Shown piece after piece: positions 21,697 to 31,495 of a DNA stretch of 64,000 nucleotides. The stretch covers positions 1 through 64,000 of the forward strand of contig JAJEDR010000077.1 of the NCBI GenBank assembly GCA_022821385.1, in the 5' to 3' direction. The stretch is from Rhodothermales bacterium (GTDB taxonomy: Bacteria > Bacteroidota > Rhodothermia > Rhodothermales > Bin80). Positions within the stretch are counted from its first letter, which is position 1, and every line of letters begins with the position of its first letter. Made by a program: the position numbers and the translations under genes. The notes below the pieces were generated by a model. The model worked only from the letters and a program-made list of their open reading frames with translations, did no database searches and was not told the origin of the DNA.

Positions 21697-23628
21697 ATGT
21701 TTGGGGTTCTTTTGCCGAACGCAACCTGCTGGCTGAAGGCAATCCCAAAAAGTGAGAACAAGAGAGGAATGGCTTCCGCGACAGTGAGAATACTTCCGAA
21801 CCGATGGCTCACTATATGGCAATTCGTCGCGCACGTTGGGCTCTGTGCAGCGGTTTTAACATTGGGGTTCGTAGCATTTGATCGTAGCCATATACCATTA
21901 ATCTTTGGCTTGGTTGTATTCGGGAGTGCTTGTTGGATTATTTGTTGGCGTTGGGGAAAATTCAATTTGAAAGTAGTCATTTTATATGCAGTGCTATTTC
22001 GGTTGGCATTGATTGGTCTCCCGCCATCTCTCTCCGATGATGCTTACCGATACGTATGGGATGGACTTGTACAGCAGGACGGAATTAATCCATACAGACT
22101 TGCACCAGAGGATGTCATTTTCGATGAACTCCAGCAGGATATTACATTCAAAGAGCTCAATTCCAAGGCCCATGTGAGTGTTTATCCTCCGGCGTCTCAG
22201 TTGATCTTTAGACTGGGAACTACTTGGCACAATCAAGACAGACTGCGAAGCTATTATCTGATCAAATCAATCTTTGTTCTGGCTGAGTTGCTGGCAATTT
22301 TTCTTCTTGCCAGAATTGTGTCAAGCGGGTTTGTGCTGCTCTACGCATGGAATCCAGTCGTATTGCTAGAAACTGCAGGTCAAGCACATACAGAATCGGC
22401 GGCCCTGTTGGCCTTGATCTTGGTACTTATCTTGGCTAGGCGAGGATATGGAGGCTGGGCATCTATCTTCCTAGCAGTAGCCGGATGGATTAAGCTGCTA
22501 CCTTTTCTCTTTTTTCCCTTTCTGTGGAGCCGATTTGGCTGGCGTTCTGCTTGGCCAGGCATTATTGTAGCAATTGTTCTTGCACTTCCGTTCGCAGCTC
22601 CATACGTAATGGGCAATGTGGCGGGATCCCTTGATCTTTATGCTCGGTTTTTTGAGTTCAATGCCGGACCGTATTACAGCATAAAAGCTGCGATGCAGTG
22701 GTTTACCGGGGATGATTGGAGTAAGCAGATCGGTCCTTTTCTGCGATTCGTGTTTCTTGTCAGTCTTCCGGTACTTTATTTCGTGAGCATCCGGCGGCGC
22801 TGGCCATTGGCGCAGGCAATGCTTATCACGACGGGATTATATCTGGCGCTTGCTACAACTGTCCATCCGTGGTATTTACTCATTCCGCTATTCCTGGCCG
22901 CGAGTTTACAGACTTATGGATGGCATTGGGTATGGTTGGGAATATGTTCAGCGGGCACATATCTGCTGTATGTTGATGGTCCGTATTGGATATTCGTTAT
23001 TGCCGGTTGGCTAGGTTGGGGGATATTTGGGATTGCTCGATATGCTCCGAAGTTATTGCAAGGCGTAATTCGCTGGCGGGCCAACCAAAAGTTCAGAAAA
23101 ATTCGCCCATTCTTTCCGCGGAATGGAGGCGCACAAACGGTGCTGGATTTAGGCTGCGCAGAGGGTTATGTGGGCAAGTGTATTAGCGATCGCTTTGGGG
23201 CACAGGTTTTACTCGCAGATGTGGTTGCAATGAATAGAACAGAGTTACCTCATGTCTTACTTAAGCGGGGACCATTACCGTGGTCCGATGGACATTTTGA
23301 TATAGTTCTTCTCTACTTTGTGCTGCATCATGCCGAAGATGCCGAAAAGTTAATCCATGAGGCAGTGCGGGTATGTGGTAAACGCGTTATTGTAGTGGAG
23401 TCATTGTACAAGACATCTGCTCAACTCAAGTGTCTGACGGTATTAGACAAACTAGCAAATCGTCTCAGGTCGCATGGTAGAATGAACCTACAAGAGGAGG
23501 CCCTCCGGTTCAGGACCTATAAGGAGTGGAGCATGCTGTTTGAAAAATGTAGTGCACGGTCATTAGCTGAGTTTAAAACAGGAATAGGGCCACTTGCCGG
23601 GACAGGGTTCGTTCTTGAACCGCAGTAG
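21697..23628 (+). CDS. Polytopic membrane glycosyltransferase (GT87/DUF2029-like) fused to a C-terminal SAM methyltransferase
   Basis: Many hydrophobic helices with SDDAYRYVWDGLVQQDGINPYRLAPED, then from about 23131 QTVLDLGCAEGYVGKCISDRFGAQVLLADV...LPWSDGHFDIVLLYFVLHHAED (class I methyltransferase motifs). Start could be 21769. Confidence 0.85.
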   Translation: MFGVLLPNATCWLKAIPKSENKRGMASATVRILPNRWLTIWQFVAHVGLCAAVLTLGFVAFDRSHIPLIFGLVVFGSACWIICWRWGKFNLKVVILYAVLFRLALIGLPPSLSDDAYRYVWDGLVQQDGINPYRLAPEDVIFDELQQDITFKELNSKAHVSVYPPASQLIFRLGTTWHNQDRLRSYYLIKSIFVLAELLAIFLLARIVSSGFVLLYAWNPVVLLETAGQAHTESAALLALILVLILARRGYGGWASIFLAVAGWIKLLPFLFFPFLWSRFGWRSAWPGIIVAIVLALPFAAPYVMGNVAGSLDLYARFFEFNAGPYYSIKAAMQWFTGDDWSKQIGPFLRFVFLVSLPVLYFVSIRRRWPLAQAMLITTGLYLALATTVHPWYLLIPLFLAASLQTYGWHWVWLGICSAGTYLLYVDGPYWIFVIAGWLGWGIFGIARYAPKLLQGVIRWRANQKFRKIRPFFPRNGGAQTVLDLGCAEGYVGKCISDRFGAQVLLADVVAMNRTELPHVLLKRGPLPWSDGHFDIVLLYFVLHHAEDAEKLIHEAVRVCGKRVIVVESLYKTSAQLKCLTVLDKLANRLRSHGRMNLQEEALRFRTYKEWSMLFEKCSARSLAEFKTGIGPLAGTGFVLEPQ

Positions 23629-23636
23629 AGGAGCTA

Positions 23637-24560
23637 TTATTCCTTCGAAAGGTGACAAAGTGTTTCAATCAATACATCATCCGGCGTGTCGGCACTAATT
23701 CTTTGATATGTTTCATAACGTCGGAACCATGTTATTTGTCTCTTTGCATAGCGTCGACTATTGCGTTTCAGGATTTCAACCATATCTGGCAAAGAATACA
23801 AGCCGTCCAGATAAGCCAAGGGTTCTTTGTAACCGATTGATTTTAATGCGGGTAACGTTCGGTCAAGCTGCATATCACGGATGTTCTGAGCTTCCTCAAT
23901 GAGGCCTGCCGCGAGCATTGCATCTACACGCTGTTCAATTCGTCGATAGAGCACGCTGCGGTCCAGCGTTAGTACGGTAACATGGAAGGAGTATGGGGGA
24001 TTCTTATGGACCTCATGGAACTTGGATAGGGGTATGCCCGTGAGTTCAAAAACCTCGAGCGCCCGCATTACCCGCGCCGTTTTTGTCGAATCCATTGTAC
24101 TGGCAGAGTCTGGATCTATTCGACAAAGTTCCTCGTAGAGCGCGTCCTTACCCAAGTTCGCAAGCCTATTTCCAATAGACGTGCGTACTTTCATATCAGA
24201 AGGACTGAGCGGTGACAGACCGTGTATGAGTGCGTGAAGGTACAATGTTGAGCCTCCAACGACAATTGGAGTACGATTGCGTTCCAAAATTTCATCAATA
24301 CGCGCCACGGCCTGCTCGGCAAATAGACCGGCAGAGTAATATTCGCCAAGTCCTAATTCATCAATAAAGTGGTGTGGCACTAAGGCGAGCTCCTGAGCGG
24401 TAGGTTTTGCTGATCCAATGGAGAGCTCTTTGTATATCTGACGGCTATCTGCGGAGATGATTTCACCATCAAGGAACTGCGCAAGTTTTATTCCCAGAGC
24501 CGTTTTACCAACTGCAGTAGGGCCGACGATGGCGCGAATGGGCGGTGTCTGGGCCCGCAT
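23637..24560 (-). CDS. miaA: tRNA dimethylallyltransferase
   Basis: IVGPTAVGKTALGIKLAQFLDGEIISADSRQIYKELSIGSAKP; ITWFRRY near the C-terminus. Confidence 0.96.
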   Translation of the reverse strand: MRAQTPPIRAIVGPTAVGKTALGIKLAQFLDGEIISADSRQIYKELSIGSAKPTAQELALVPHHFIDELGLGEYYSAGLFAEQAVARIDEILERNRTPIVVGGSTLYLHALIHGLSPLSPSDMKVRTSIGNRLANLGKDALYEELCRIDPDSASTMDSTKTARVMRALEVFELTGIPLSKFHEVHKNPPYSFHVTVLTLDRSVLYRRIEQRVDAMLAAGLIEEAQNIRDMQLDRTLPALKSIGYKEPLAYLDGLYSLPDMVEILKRNSRRYAKRQITWFRRYETYQRISADTPDDVLIETLCHLSKE

Positions 24561-24577
24561 GACCTTGAACTGAGTTC

Positions 24578-24925
24578 CTAATAGGTCGGCAGGCTTGGAT
24601 CAATTTCTTTGCTCCAGGCGAGGGTTCCTCCACGGAGGTTTTTGGCATTGCGGAAACCTGCAGCATGCAAGAACCGCACGGCCTGTGCTGACCGCCCGCC
24701 AGATCTGCAATGAACAACAATCAGCTCATCGTCTGAATACTTCTCAAGCTCTTCCATATGGTCAACCAATTCACCGAGAGGGATTAGATGTCCTCCCAGA
24801 TTAGCAATGCCATATTCCGGCTCTTCTCGGACATCAAGAATGAATGGTCGTTTCTTTTCGTCAAGAAGCTGCTTGAGCTCTTGCACGGTGATTTCAGGGA
24901 CGTGGTTTTCAGTTAATCCAGACAT
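24578..24925 (-). CDS. Rhodanese-like domain protein
   Basis: FILDVREEPEYGIANLGGHLIPLGEL...ELIVVHCRSGGRSAQAVRFLHAAGF...LRGGTLAW. Confidence 0.93.
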   Translation of the reverse strand: MSGLTENHVPEITVQELKQLLDEKKRPFILDVREEPEYGIANLGGHLIPLGELVDHMEELEKYSDDELIVVHCRSGGRSAQAVRFLHAAGFRNAKNLRGGTLAWSKEIDPSLPTY

Positions 24926-25316
24926 AATCTAGCTTTTGATTGAGGCAACGAATAATAAGTGAGCATGTTCTTGCAGCCTGTCAGCCTTAAACCCCTTTGC
25001 CGTCCCAGTGTTTTTTGTTTAGTTCGCTCTGGCAGGTCAACCTTAACTTGATTGGGTGTATTACATTCCAACAAAGAATCATGGATTGTTCTAACCCTGC
25101 CATCACGGATTTTTTCGATTTCTCGGGCACATTAACAACAGTACGGATATTGACTATGTCAATTAGCACGGGGCTGAGAAGTTGTTCGATATTTTAGAAA
25201 CATACTCATTTTCATCTATGGGCCTCCTGACTTGACATAAGAACTTGCTCCACGAATCGAGATCCAATTGAACCGAATTGAATGAAATTACGGTAGCCCT
25301 GAAGTAGAAGGCTTCA

Positions 25317-26156
25317 CTATTCTTCAACCTTGACCAATATTCGGCAATGGTCGCTTGGCCCCCATTCTTCGGGATGGTTCAATGCCTCTACAGAAATGCC
25401 CTTGTGAAAGCCTCTAGAAGCAAACACATAATCCAATTGTCGAGTCGCAGATAATGGCTTCTCACTAGTAGTGTAGTATGTTGGAACATTTTTTGTGTCG
25501 GACGACAAATAGGAAGGTATCTTGGCAGCAGCGCGCCCATTTGGAAATTGCGGCCCTAGGAACTCCAGTCCGAGCGCTTCCATTCGCGCCCAAACTGTGC
25601 GTTCTCGCTCTGTCATTTTATGTTCATCCCAAATCGAATTAAGATCTCCAGCCGCCAAAATTCTATGAGTTGAAGGATTATCATGGCCGATAAATGCTGA
25701 TAAATCCGATATTATTCGATGTGCAGATGTATCGGCATATCCAACCATCCACTTTGTGTTCGTACTTGGATGGGGCATCATCCAACGCGCATACATAGAA
25801 GCTACAATGAAAGGTTTTTGCTGTGTGGCACATGGAATTACCTTGGCTATTGCACTTGTGCCAATGCCGCTAGCGCCTGCTGTGTCCGCTTGAACCTCAC
25901 TCGTTGGTGGGACTTGTGGAAACCACTGAATATCAACACGGTCGGACAGTTTTACTACTAGTGGCCAGCGATCATATAATTTTTTGTCCCAGAAGACTTG
26001 GTTGTCATACTGAAAACAATTCAATGAAATAGGCGGTGGGGAATCTTGAGATTCCTGCAGTAAGGCAACATCCACGTTTCCTTCTTTTGCCATTTGCGCA
26101 AGAACTTTCCAAGGCTTTCGCCTTTTAGCAATATTCCAACTGACAATTTGGATCAT
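25317..26156 (-). CDS. Endonuclease/exonuclease/phosphatase-family protein
   Basis: MIQIVSWNIAKR, DVALLQES, AAGDLNSIWDEH, RQLDYVFASRGF, WGPSDHCRILVKV. Confidence 0.88.
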   Translation of the reverse strand: MIQIVSWNIAKRRKPWKVLAQMAKEGNVDVALLQESQDSPPPISLNCFQYDNQVFWDKKLYDRWPLVVKLSDRVDIQWFPQVPPTSEVQADTAGASGIGTSAIAKVIPCATQQKPFIVASMYARWMMPHPSTNTKWMVGYADTSAHRIISDLSAFIGHDNPSTHRILAAGDLNSIWDEHKMTERERTVWARMEALGLEFLGPQFPNGRAAAKIPSYLSSDTKNVPTYYTTSEKPLSATRQLDYVFASRGFHKGISVEALNHPEEWGPSDHCRILVKVEE

Positions 26157-26964
26157 TCGAGATTCGTTTGCGGGGACTCAATTATTGAGCGTCGTGTGCA
26201 GTATACAAATATATCTCGTATCCGCATCATGGATGATCAATTGGGGGCTAGTGCTACGTCGATTGTCAACTCCCTTGGCAAACCCTCAGTAGACTCGCTT
26301 CGCTGTTTAATTAATCGCGTTCATCACTGAACCTGATTCGGCATTTGCAGGTCTGTGATGAAAGAGTCCGTATCCATTTGAGAATAGGTTAGGCCGAACC
26401 CAAAGGAAAAAAACAGGGTTCTCGCTGTCGTATGGCACATCTTCCAGTTGTGCATGGACAGCATCCATAGATGATGGTAATTCTAACGGTAGACGCCCCG
26501 AGGGATTAAGCTGGCCAAAATTGCATCAAGGATTACGTCATCCGATGCTCTAAAACTACCCAAGAGCGCTGTGGTACTTTCCGCTATCTCTAGAATCACA
26601 AGTGACACAGGTTTGAATAAAATAGCGAAAAATACAAGTATTATGAATATAACATAATTAACCTTATGTTACATTCAGGCAGTCTCACTGCGTATTAAGC
26701 GGGTTTTACGGGTACTGTTAATACCCAGGACTACTCTCCTACATCAAGATGGTTTTCCCTGTTGAGTAATGCTCGATATCCAGTGTTAGATCCGAATGAT
26801 AGCCCGAAGTTAATGAAACTATTACTACCAGACGCAGTGGTAGGCTTGTGCATGAGTTAGTATAGCTATGCATTTCTGCTTATGCTGCGCAAAAATTCTA
26901 ATTCGTGTATAGAGGTGATTCACACAACACTAGCTGCGTGGCTGGCAAAACATCAGGGTTAACA

Positions 26965-27156
26965 ATGGAAACACAAAAAAGCAAGCAGTCCGAACAGGAG
27001 CAAATGTGCGTATATAGCAAAGAAAAACATACCGTCACAGATGACGACCAGAACGCTGGTATAACTCCAATTAAGGTTAGCGCCAGTACCGAAAAAATTT
27101 TTCAGGAGGTCAAGGTGCGGAGAGCAGAGGCAATGAGGCTATTGGCCGATCACTAG
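26965..27156 (+). CDS. Small uncharacterised protein, copy A of a tandem pair
   Basis: METQKSKQSEQEQ...STEKIFQEVKVRRAEAMRLLADH*. Shares its C-terminus with the next ORF through mainly synonymous differences. Start at 26965 preferred over 26905. Confidence 0.6.
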   Translation: METQKSKQSEQEQMCVYSKEKHTVTDDDQNAGITPIKVSASTEKIFQEVKVRRAEAMRLLADH

Positions 27157-27347
27157 TGAACAATTCAAGGTTGTACTGCGAGAATCCCTCTAGAGCGAAT
27201 CAATTGGCAGTAGGTGCTAAATTCCAGGTACCGTATATCGGTGCTCCTCTACTAATTTCCAATTGTAGCCTTTAGTGGTTAAATAGCTGGGAAAGTGCAA
27301 GTGTATAAGGCAACTTTGTAGGGAAATTTTGTGTATGGTAATGTGCA

Positions 27348-27560
27348 GTGGATCCAAAATCTAGGCAAATGCAAAAGCACAAAGAACCGCAGGATCAAAT
27401 GGATGCGCGCAGCAACTCACCAGAGGATACGCTTAGACCCGTGGTTGACGTCCCATATATCGTTGATCCGCCCGGTAAAATCAGTGATACCTCTAAGCGT
27501 ATCTTAGAGGAAGTAAAGGTTCGGCGAGCGGAGGCATTAGGACTACTGCGCGATCACTAG
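27348..27560 (+). CDS. Small uncharacterised protein, copy B of a tandem pair
   Basis: ...KISDTSKRILEEVKVRRAEALGLLRDH*. Start codon uncertain (GTG 27348, ATG 27369 or ATG 27402). Confidence 0.6.
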   Translation: MDPKSRQMQKHKEPQDQMDARSNSPEDTLRPVVDVPYIVDPPGKISDTSKRILEEVKVRRAEALGLLRDH

Positions 27561-27860
27561 GGAAAATTACAGGGTGAGCTTGCATGGTGTCTTGGAAGGC
27601 AACAAGACCGGGAATTGCACAATGCCTGGAATCATATAAAATTCTTGAAGGAACGCGGGTCCGTTTAATTCAGGCTCGAAGCATCAATAGCCGAGGCAGC
27701 TCGCCTACACTAACCATGGGCCGGCTCTTGCTGATTGACAAACTTCCTATCGAAACTCTCAATTCCCCAAGTCACACCACCCCTTTCGTCATACATCTTC
27801 GAACAGTTGGATTACTCAGTTATTGACGTTTTCAATTCAAGCTGATCATCATATTTGCTT

Positions 27861-28736
27861 ATGCTTGTGCCGATCAACTCCTCACGCTCCAGCCAGGCAA
27901 ACGATGACCTGCATCTTATCAGTTTGTGGCTGAAAGGTAAAAGCGAACACTCCCAAGAGGCCTACACACGCGACGTGGAGCAATTTGTGGACTTCGTAGA
28001 CTTACCGCTGAGTGAGATCAAACTGCAGCATTTCTGGGACTGGGCAGATCATCTGAAACAACTAGGTGCCCAGCCCTCTACACAGGCACGCAAGCTGGCA
28101 GCGGTCAAAAGCCTATTCAGCTTTGGGCATAGGATTGGTTATTTACAATTCAATGTCGGAGTGGCTATTACATTGCCGAATATCCCTGACAAATTGGCTG
28201 AACGCATATTGCTGGAGGAAGATATTGTAGCAATTGTAGGCCAGGCCCACACACTTCGAAACCGTGTACTACTCAAGCTTTTCTATGCCTCCGGCGCACG
28301 CGTATCTGAATTGGCAAGCGTGTACTGGGGAGCTTTAATTCCCAGAAAGAATCGACAAGGTCAAATTTCCCTACTTGGAAAAGGTAATAAGCTGCGCACG
28401 CTAATGCTCCCAGCACCAATCTGGAAGGACCTGATGGAATTGAAGTCGGAGTCTGAGTTCAATGAATCCAATCATCCTGTTTTTCGATCACGAAAAGGCG
28501 GTTCACTGTCCAGGCAACAGATTTGGCGCATCGTAAGGGATGCAGCAAGAGCGGCTGGATTTGATAAGAACATTTCGCCCCATTGGTTACGTCATGCACA
28601 TGCCTCTCATGCTCTTGATCATGGAGCCCCAGTTCACCTTGTCCAAGAATCCTTGGGCCATCGGTCTCTTGCGACCACCAGTAAATATACCCACGCACGC
28701 CCGGACGAGTCCTCTTCTAAATATCTTAACATCTAG
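27861..28736 (+). CDS. Tyrosine recombinase (XerC/D-like integrase)
   Basis: SAM-like N-terminus (SEHSQEAYTRDVEQFVDF); catalytic ASGARVSEL...HWLRHAHASHALDHGAPVHLVQESLGHRSLATTSKYTHA. Confidence 0.93.
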   Translation: MLVPINSSRSSQANDDLHLISLWLKGKSEHSQEAYTRDVEQFVDFVDLPLSEIKLQHFWDWADHLKQLGAQPSTQARKLAAVKSLFSFGHRIGYLQFNVGVAITLPNIPDKLAERILLEEDIVAIVGQAHTLRNRVLLKLFYASGARVSELASVYWGALIPRKNRQGQISLLGKGNKLRTLMLPAPIWKDLMELKSESEFNESNHPVFRSRKGGSLSRQQIWRIVRDAARAAGFDKNISPHWLRHAHASHALDHGAPVHLVQESLGHRSLATTSKYTHARPDESSSKYLNI

Positions 28737-28822
28737 CGAGACATAGATATCTCCCAAAATCGGCACGCTGGTTACACCCCAATGCCGTAAAGCTCAGGCA
28801 ACACTCAATTAAAGGGCAGTTT

Positions 28823-30104
28823 GGTTCTACCGTGAATGTTGTGGATAGAGGTCTAGATCTCCACAGAAGAAAAGAATTACAGATCTGAAATTTTCAAATT
28901 TTCTGTACCCTCTGCCGATCGTTTTGACCTCTTGGATCTTTCCATTGATGCGCTCCGCTCTGGCATTGGATTGTTCATGACAAAGTGCATTACACACGCC
29001 TGTGAGATGTCGTTCAAACATCTCCGCTACTTTCATGATCTCCTTCACGGCTGCTTCTTTCACACTTTCAAACCAGCGTTGGAAGTACTGCTTTGCATCG
29101 GACCATGTTTTACATTCAAAGATCGCCTTGAACTCCTCTCGCAACCGCCAGGCGACGCTGACCTGCAAATTGGCCGCCTGGATGACTTTGAAAATTTCAT
29201 CCTGCTTTTGCGTTCGGTTCTGTTCGTTTTTCAAGAGTGCATAGCGACTGTATTTGAGTTCCTTATGCTGCTTCACCTCTCTGCGGCGAACCTGATCAAT
29301 CCCTTTGTTGAGGTACCGGATCAAATGAAAACGATCGTGGATCAGACGGGCCTCGGGGAATAACTCCTGCACCGTGGTAATGTAGGCCTTCCACATATCC
29401 GTCGTAATCGTCGTGACCGCCCCCTTTTTCGCGGCCAGAAGACGATTTAACAGCGTCTTTGTGCTGACTTTGTCCCGGCCTTCCCCAATATCAAGGACCA
29501 CGCCACGCGCCGAATCGCTGACGATGGTTGCGTAGGAATGCCCACGCTGAAAGGCCTTCTCATCTATACTCACATGCGCAATCGCATCCAACGACCGCCG
29601 CCTCATCCCACGCACGACACTGCGGTGCAGGATCCGATTGACCGTGTCAAACTTGCTGCGAAGTAGCTTCGCTGTCTTCGTCTGGTTCTTGGTCGCTTGC
29701 AGCAAATTAATCGTCCACCGCTCAAACGCATCCGTATACCGATTCGAAGCATTTGCCCAGGGCGTCTTAATCGTCCGCACCCCCACCGATGACTTGATCC
29801 GCGGAACCCGACAATGGACAAAACACTTGAATTCGTAACAATCCAAGTGCCGCCAGGTCCGCTCTTTTCGATGATCGTAGAGCGTCCCGGTCTCCCCCGT
29901 CTCGGGGCAAACCAACGAACCCCCCAAATGCGAAATGTAGATGTCTACCTGCTGTTTCTGCTCATCCAGTAGCACCCTGTCAATCTCCCAGTCGTCGCCC
30001 AACCCCAAGGTGAGTCGCGTCAAATCCAGATAAGATTCCATTCAAGTACGCTATATTTCGGTGGAATCCAAATTTAATCATTCCACAAAAATTGCGGTAG
30101 AACC
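28823..30104 (-). mobile_element. Complete ISL3-family insertion sequence
   Basis: Inverted ends GGTTCTACCG...CGGTAGAACC; 8-bp direct repeat GGCAGTTT at 28815-28822 and 30105-30112; single transposase gene. Confidence 0.92.
28827..30041 (-). CDS. ISL3-family transposase
   Basis: N-terminal zinc-finger-like region (CPETGETGTLYDHRKERTWRHLDCYEFKCFVHCRVPRI); DDE core (SIDEKAFQRGHSYATIVSD, TTDMWKAYI, IHDRFHLIRYLNKGIDQVRR, NARAERINGKIQEVKTIGRGYRKFENFR). Confidence 0.95.
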   Translation of the reverse strand: MESYLDLTRLTLGLGDDWEIDRVLLDEQKQQVDIYISHLGGSLVCPETGETGTLYDHRKERTWRHLDCYEFKCFVHCRVPRIKSSVGVRTIKTPWANASNRYTDAFERWTINLLQATKNQTKTAKLLRSKFDTVNRILHRSVVRGMRRRSLDAIAHVSIDEKAFQRGHSYATIVSDSARGVVLDIGEGRDKVSTKTLLNRLLAAKKGAVTTITTDMWKAYITTVQELFPEARLIHDRFHLIRYLNKGIDQVRRREVKQHKELKYSRYALLKNEQNRTQKQDEIFKVIQAANLQVSVAWRLREEFKAIFECKTWSDAKQYFQRWFESVKEAAVKEIMKVAEMFERHLTGVCNALCHEQSNARAERINGKIQEVKTIGRGYRKFENFRSVILFFCGDLDLYPQHSR

Positions 30105-30261
30105 GGCAGTTTAGAGTGCGTGGCAGGCTTTTATCGTTATCTAGACCTCAATCTCCGATCCTGAACGTACACATACGCATCATGCGGGACCGTGTGTTCG
30201 TTTAGCCCACCGCAGGGAATGGTGTAAATGTGGATGCCACATATTCGTTGTAATGCACTAC

Positions 30262-31380
30262 CTACTTCTCATTATTATTGCGCGATAACAATTGACCTGT
30301 TTCGGCGTCGAATAGATGAGCTTTATCCACATCAGGTTGAAACCATATTTGCCTCGAAACTCCATAATTCGAGGTACCATTTACCCGGGCCATCAATGTG
30401 GTAGACGCTGTCTTTCCATACACATGCGACTCTGCACCCAGATGTTCCTCAAGTATGATTTCGGCTATGACGAAGCCATTGTTGTCCGTACCGTGGACGT
30501 CAGCAATCAGATGTAGATTTTCTGGTCGGACCCCAAGGACAACAGGCTGACCATCGTGGATATCTTCTGATCTATTGGGTACTGCAATGCACAGATCACG
30601 CTTTTCGGCAACAAAACTGTAATCTCCGTCCCTTTCCTCCATGTGGCCATCAATAAAATTCATCGCCGGGCTGCCGATAAATCCAGCTACAAACCGATTT
30701 TGAGGTTGGTGGTAAAGCGTAACCGGGGCATCAATCTGCTGAATCGTTCCCTCATTCATGACCACTATACGGTCCCCCAATGTCATTGCCTCCGTTTGAT
30801 CGTGGGTGACATATACCATTGTAGCATTTAACTCCCGGTGCAGGCGTGCCAACTCCGTACGCATTTGGACACGCAGTTTTGCGTCAAGATTAGAAAGTGG
30901 CTCGTCGAACAAAAAGACTTTGGGCTTGCGAACAATTGCGCGCCCTACTGCAACCCGCTGTTGTTGCCCACCGGAAAGCTGTTTAGGCTTTCGATCAAGG
31001 ATATCGGTAATTCCCAGAATTTCAGCGGCCTGCCCTACCCGCTTTTTGATTTCGGCCTTGGAATACTTTCTGAGCTTTAGACCAAAGGCCATGTTATTAA
31101 AAACCGTCATATGTGGATAGAGAGCGTAGTTCTGAAAAACCATTGCCACATCTCTATCCTTCGGTGGAATCTCATTTACGACAACGTCATCAATGCTGAT
31201 CAATCCATGTGTAACTGACTCCAGGCCGGCAAGCATCCGTAGCGTAGTGCTCTTGCCACAACCGGATGGCCCGACAAGCACCATGAGCTCGCCGTCTGCT
31301 ACCGTGAAGCTTGCCTGATCTACAGCAAGGTGGCCATTGCTGTATATTTTCTTGACGTTATCAAAGGTTACACTTGCCAT
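30262..31380 (-). CDS. ABC transporter ATP-binding protein, MalK/UgpC/MsmK type
   Basis: Walker A GPSGCGKST, signature LSGGQQQRVAVGRAIVRKP, Walker B VFLFDEPLSNLDAKLR, C-terminal TOBE-like region. Confidence 0.95.
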   Translation of the reverse strand: MASVTFDNVKKIYSNGHLAVDQASFTVADGELMVLVGPSGCGKSTTLRMLAGLESVTHGLISIDDVVVNEIPPKDRDVAMVFQNYALYPHMTVFNNMAFGLKLRKYSKAEIKKRVGQAAEILGITDILDRKPKQLSGGQQQRVAVGRAIVRKPKVFLFDEPLSNLDAKLRVQMRTELARLHRELNATMVYVTHDQTEAMTLGDRIVVMNEGTIQQIDAPVTLYHQPQNRFVAGFIGSPAMNFIDGHMEERDGDYSFVAEKRDLCIAVPNRSEDIHDGQPVVLGVRPENLHLIADVHGTDNNGFVIAEIILEEHLGAESHVYGKTASTTLMARVNGTSNYGVSRQIWFQPDVDKAHLFDAETGQLLSRNNNEK

Positions 31381-31495
31381 GGAATAATGTAAGAACAGCC
31401 ATGCCGGAAATATAGTACAAGGCGTTGCATTAGGGCTCGTATCTCTAATACACCACCGATTTAGCGTTAAACTGCATTGAGGTTAAAATACTCAC

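Noticed and set aside
27584-27826. 80-aa ORF between the twin small genes and the integrase
   Set aside because: Lacks the shared EVKVRRAEA motif and any family signal; cannot be supported as coding.
28737-28814. Searched downstream of the integrase for a tRNA or attachment site
   Set aside because: No cloverleaf-like sequence or TTCGAATC-type T-arm and no direct repeat apart from the ISL3 target duplication.
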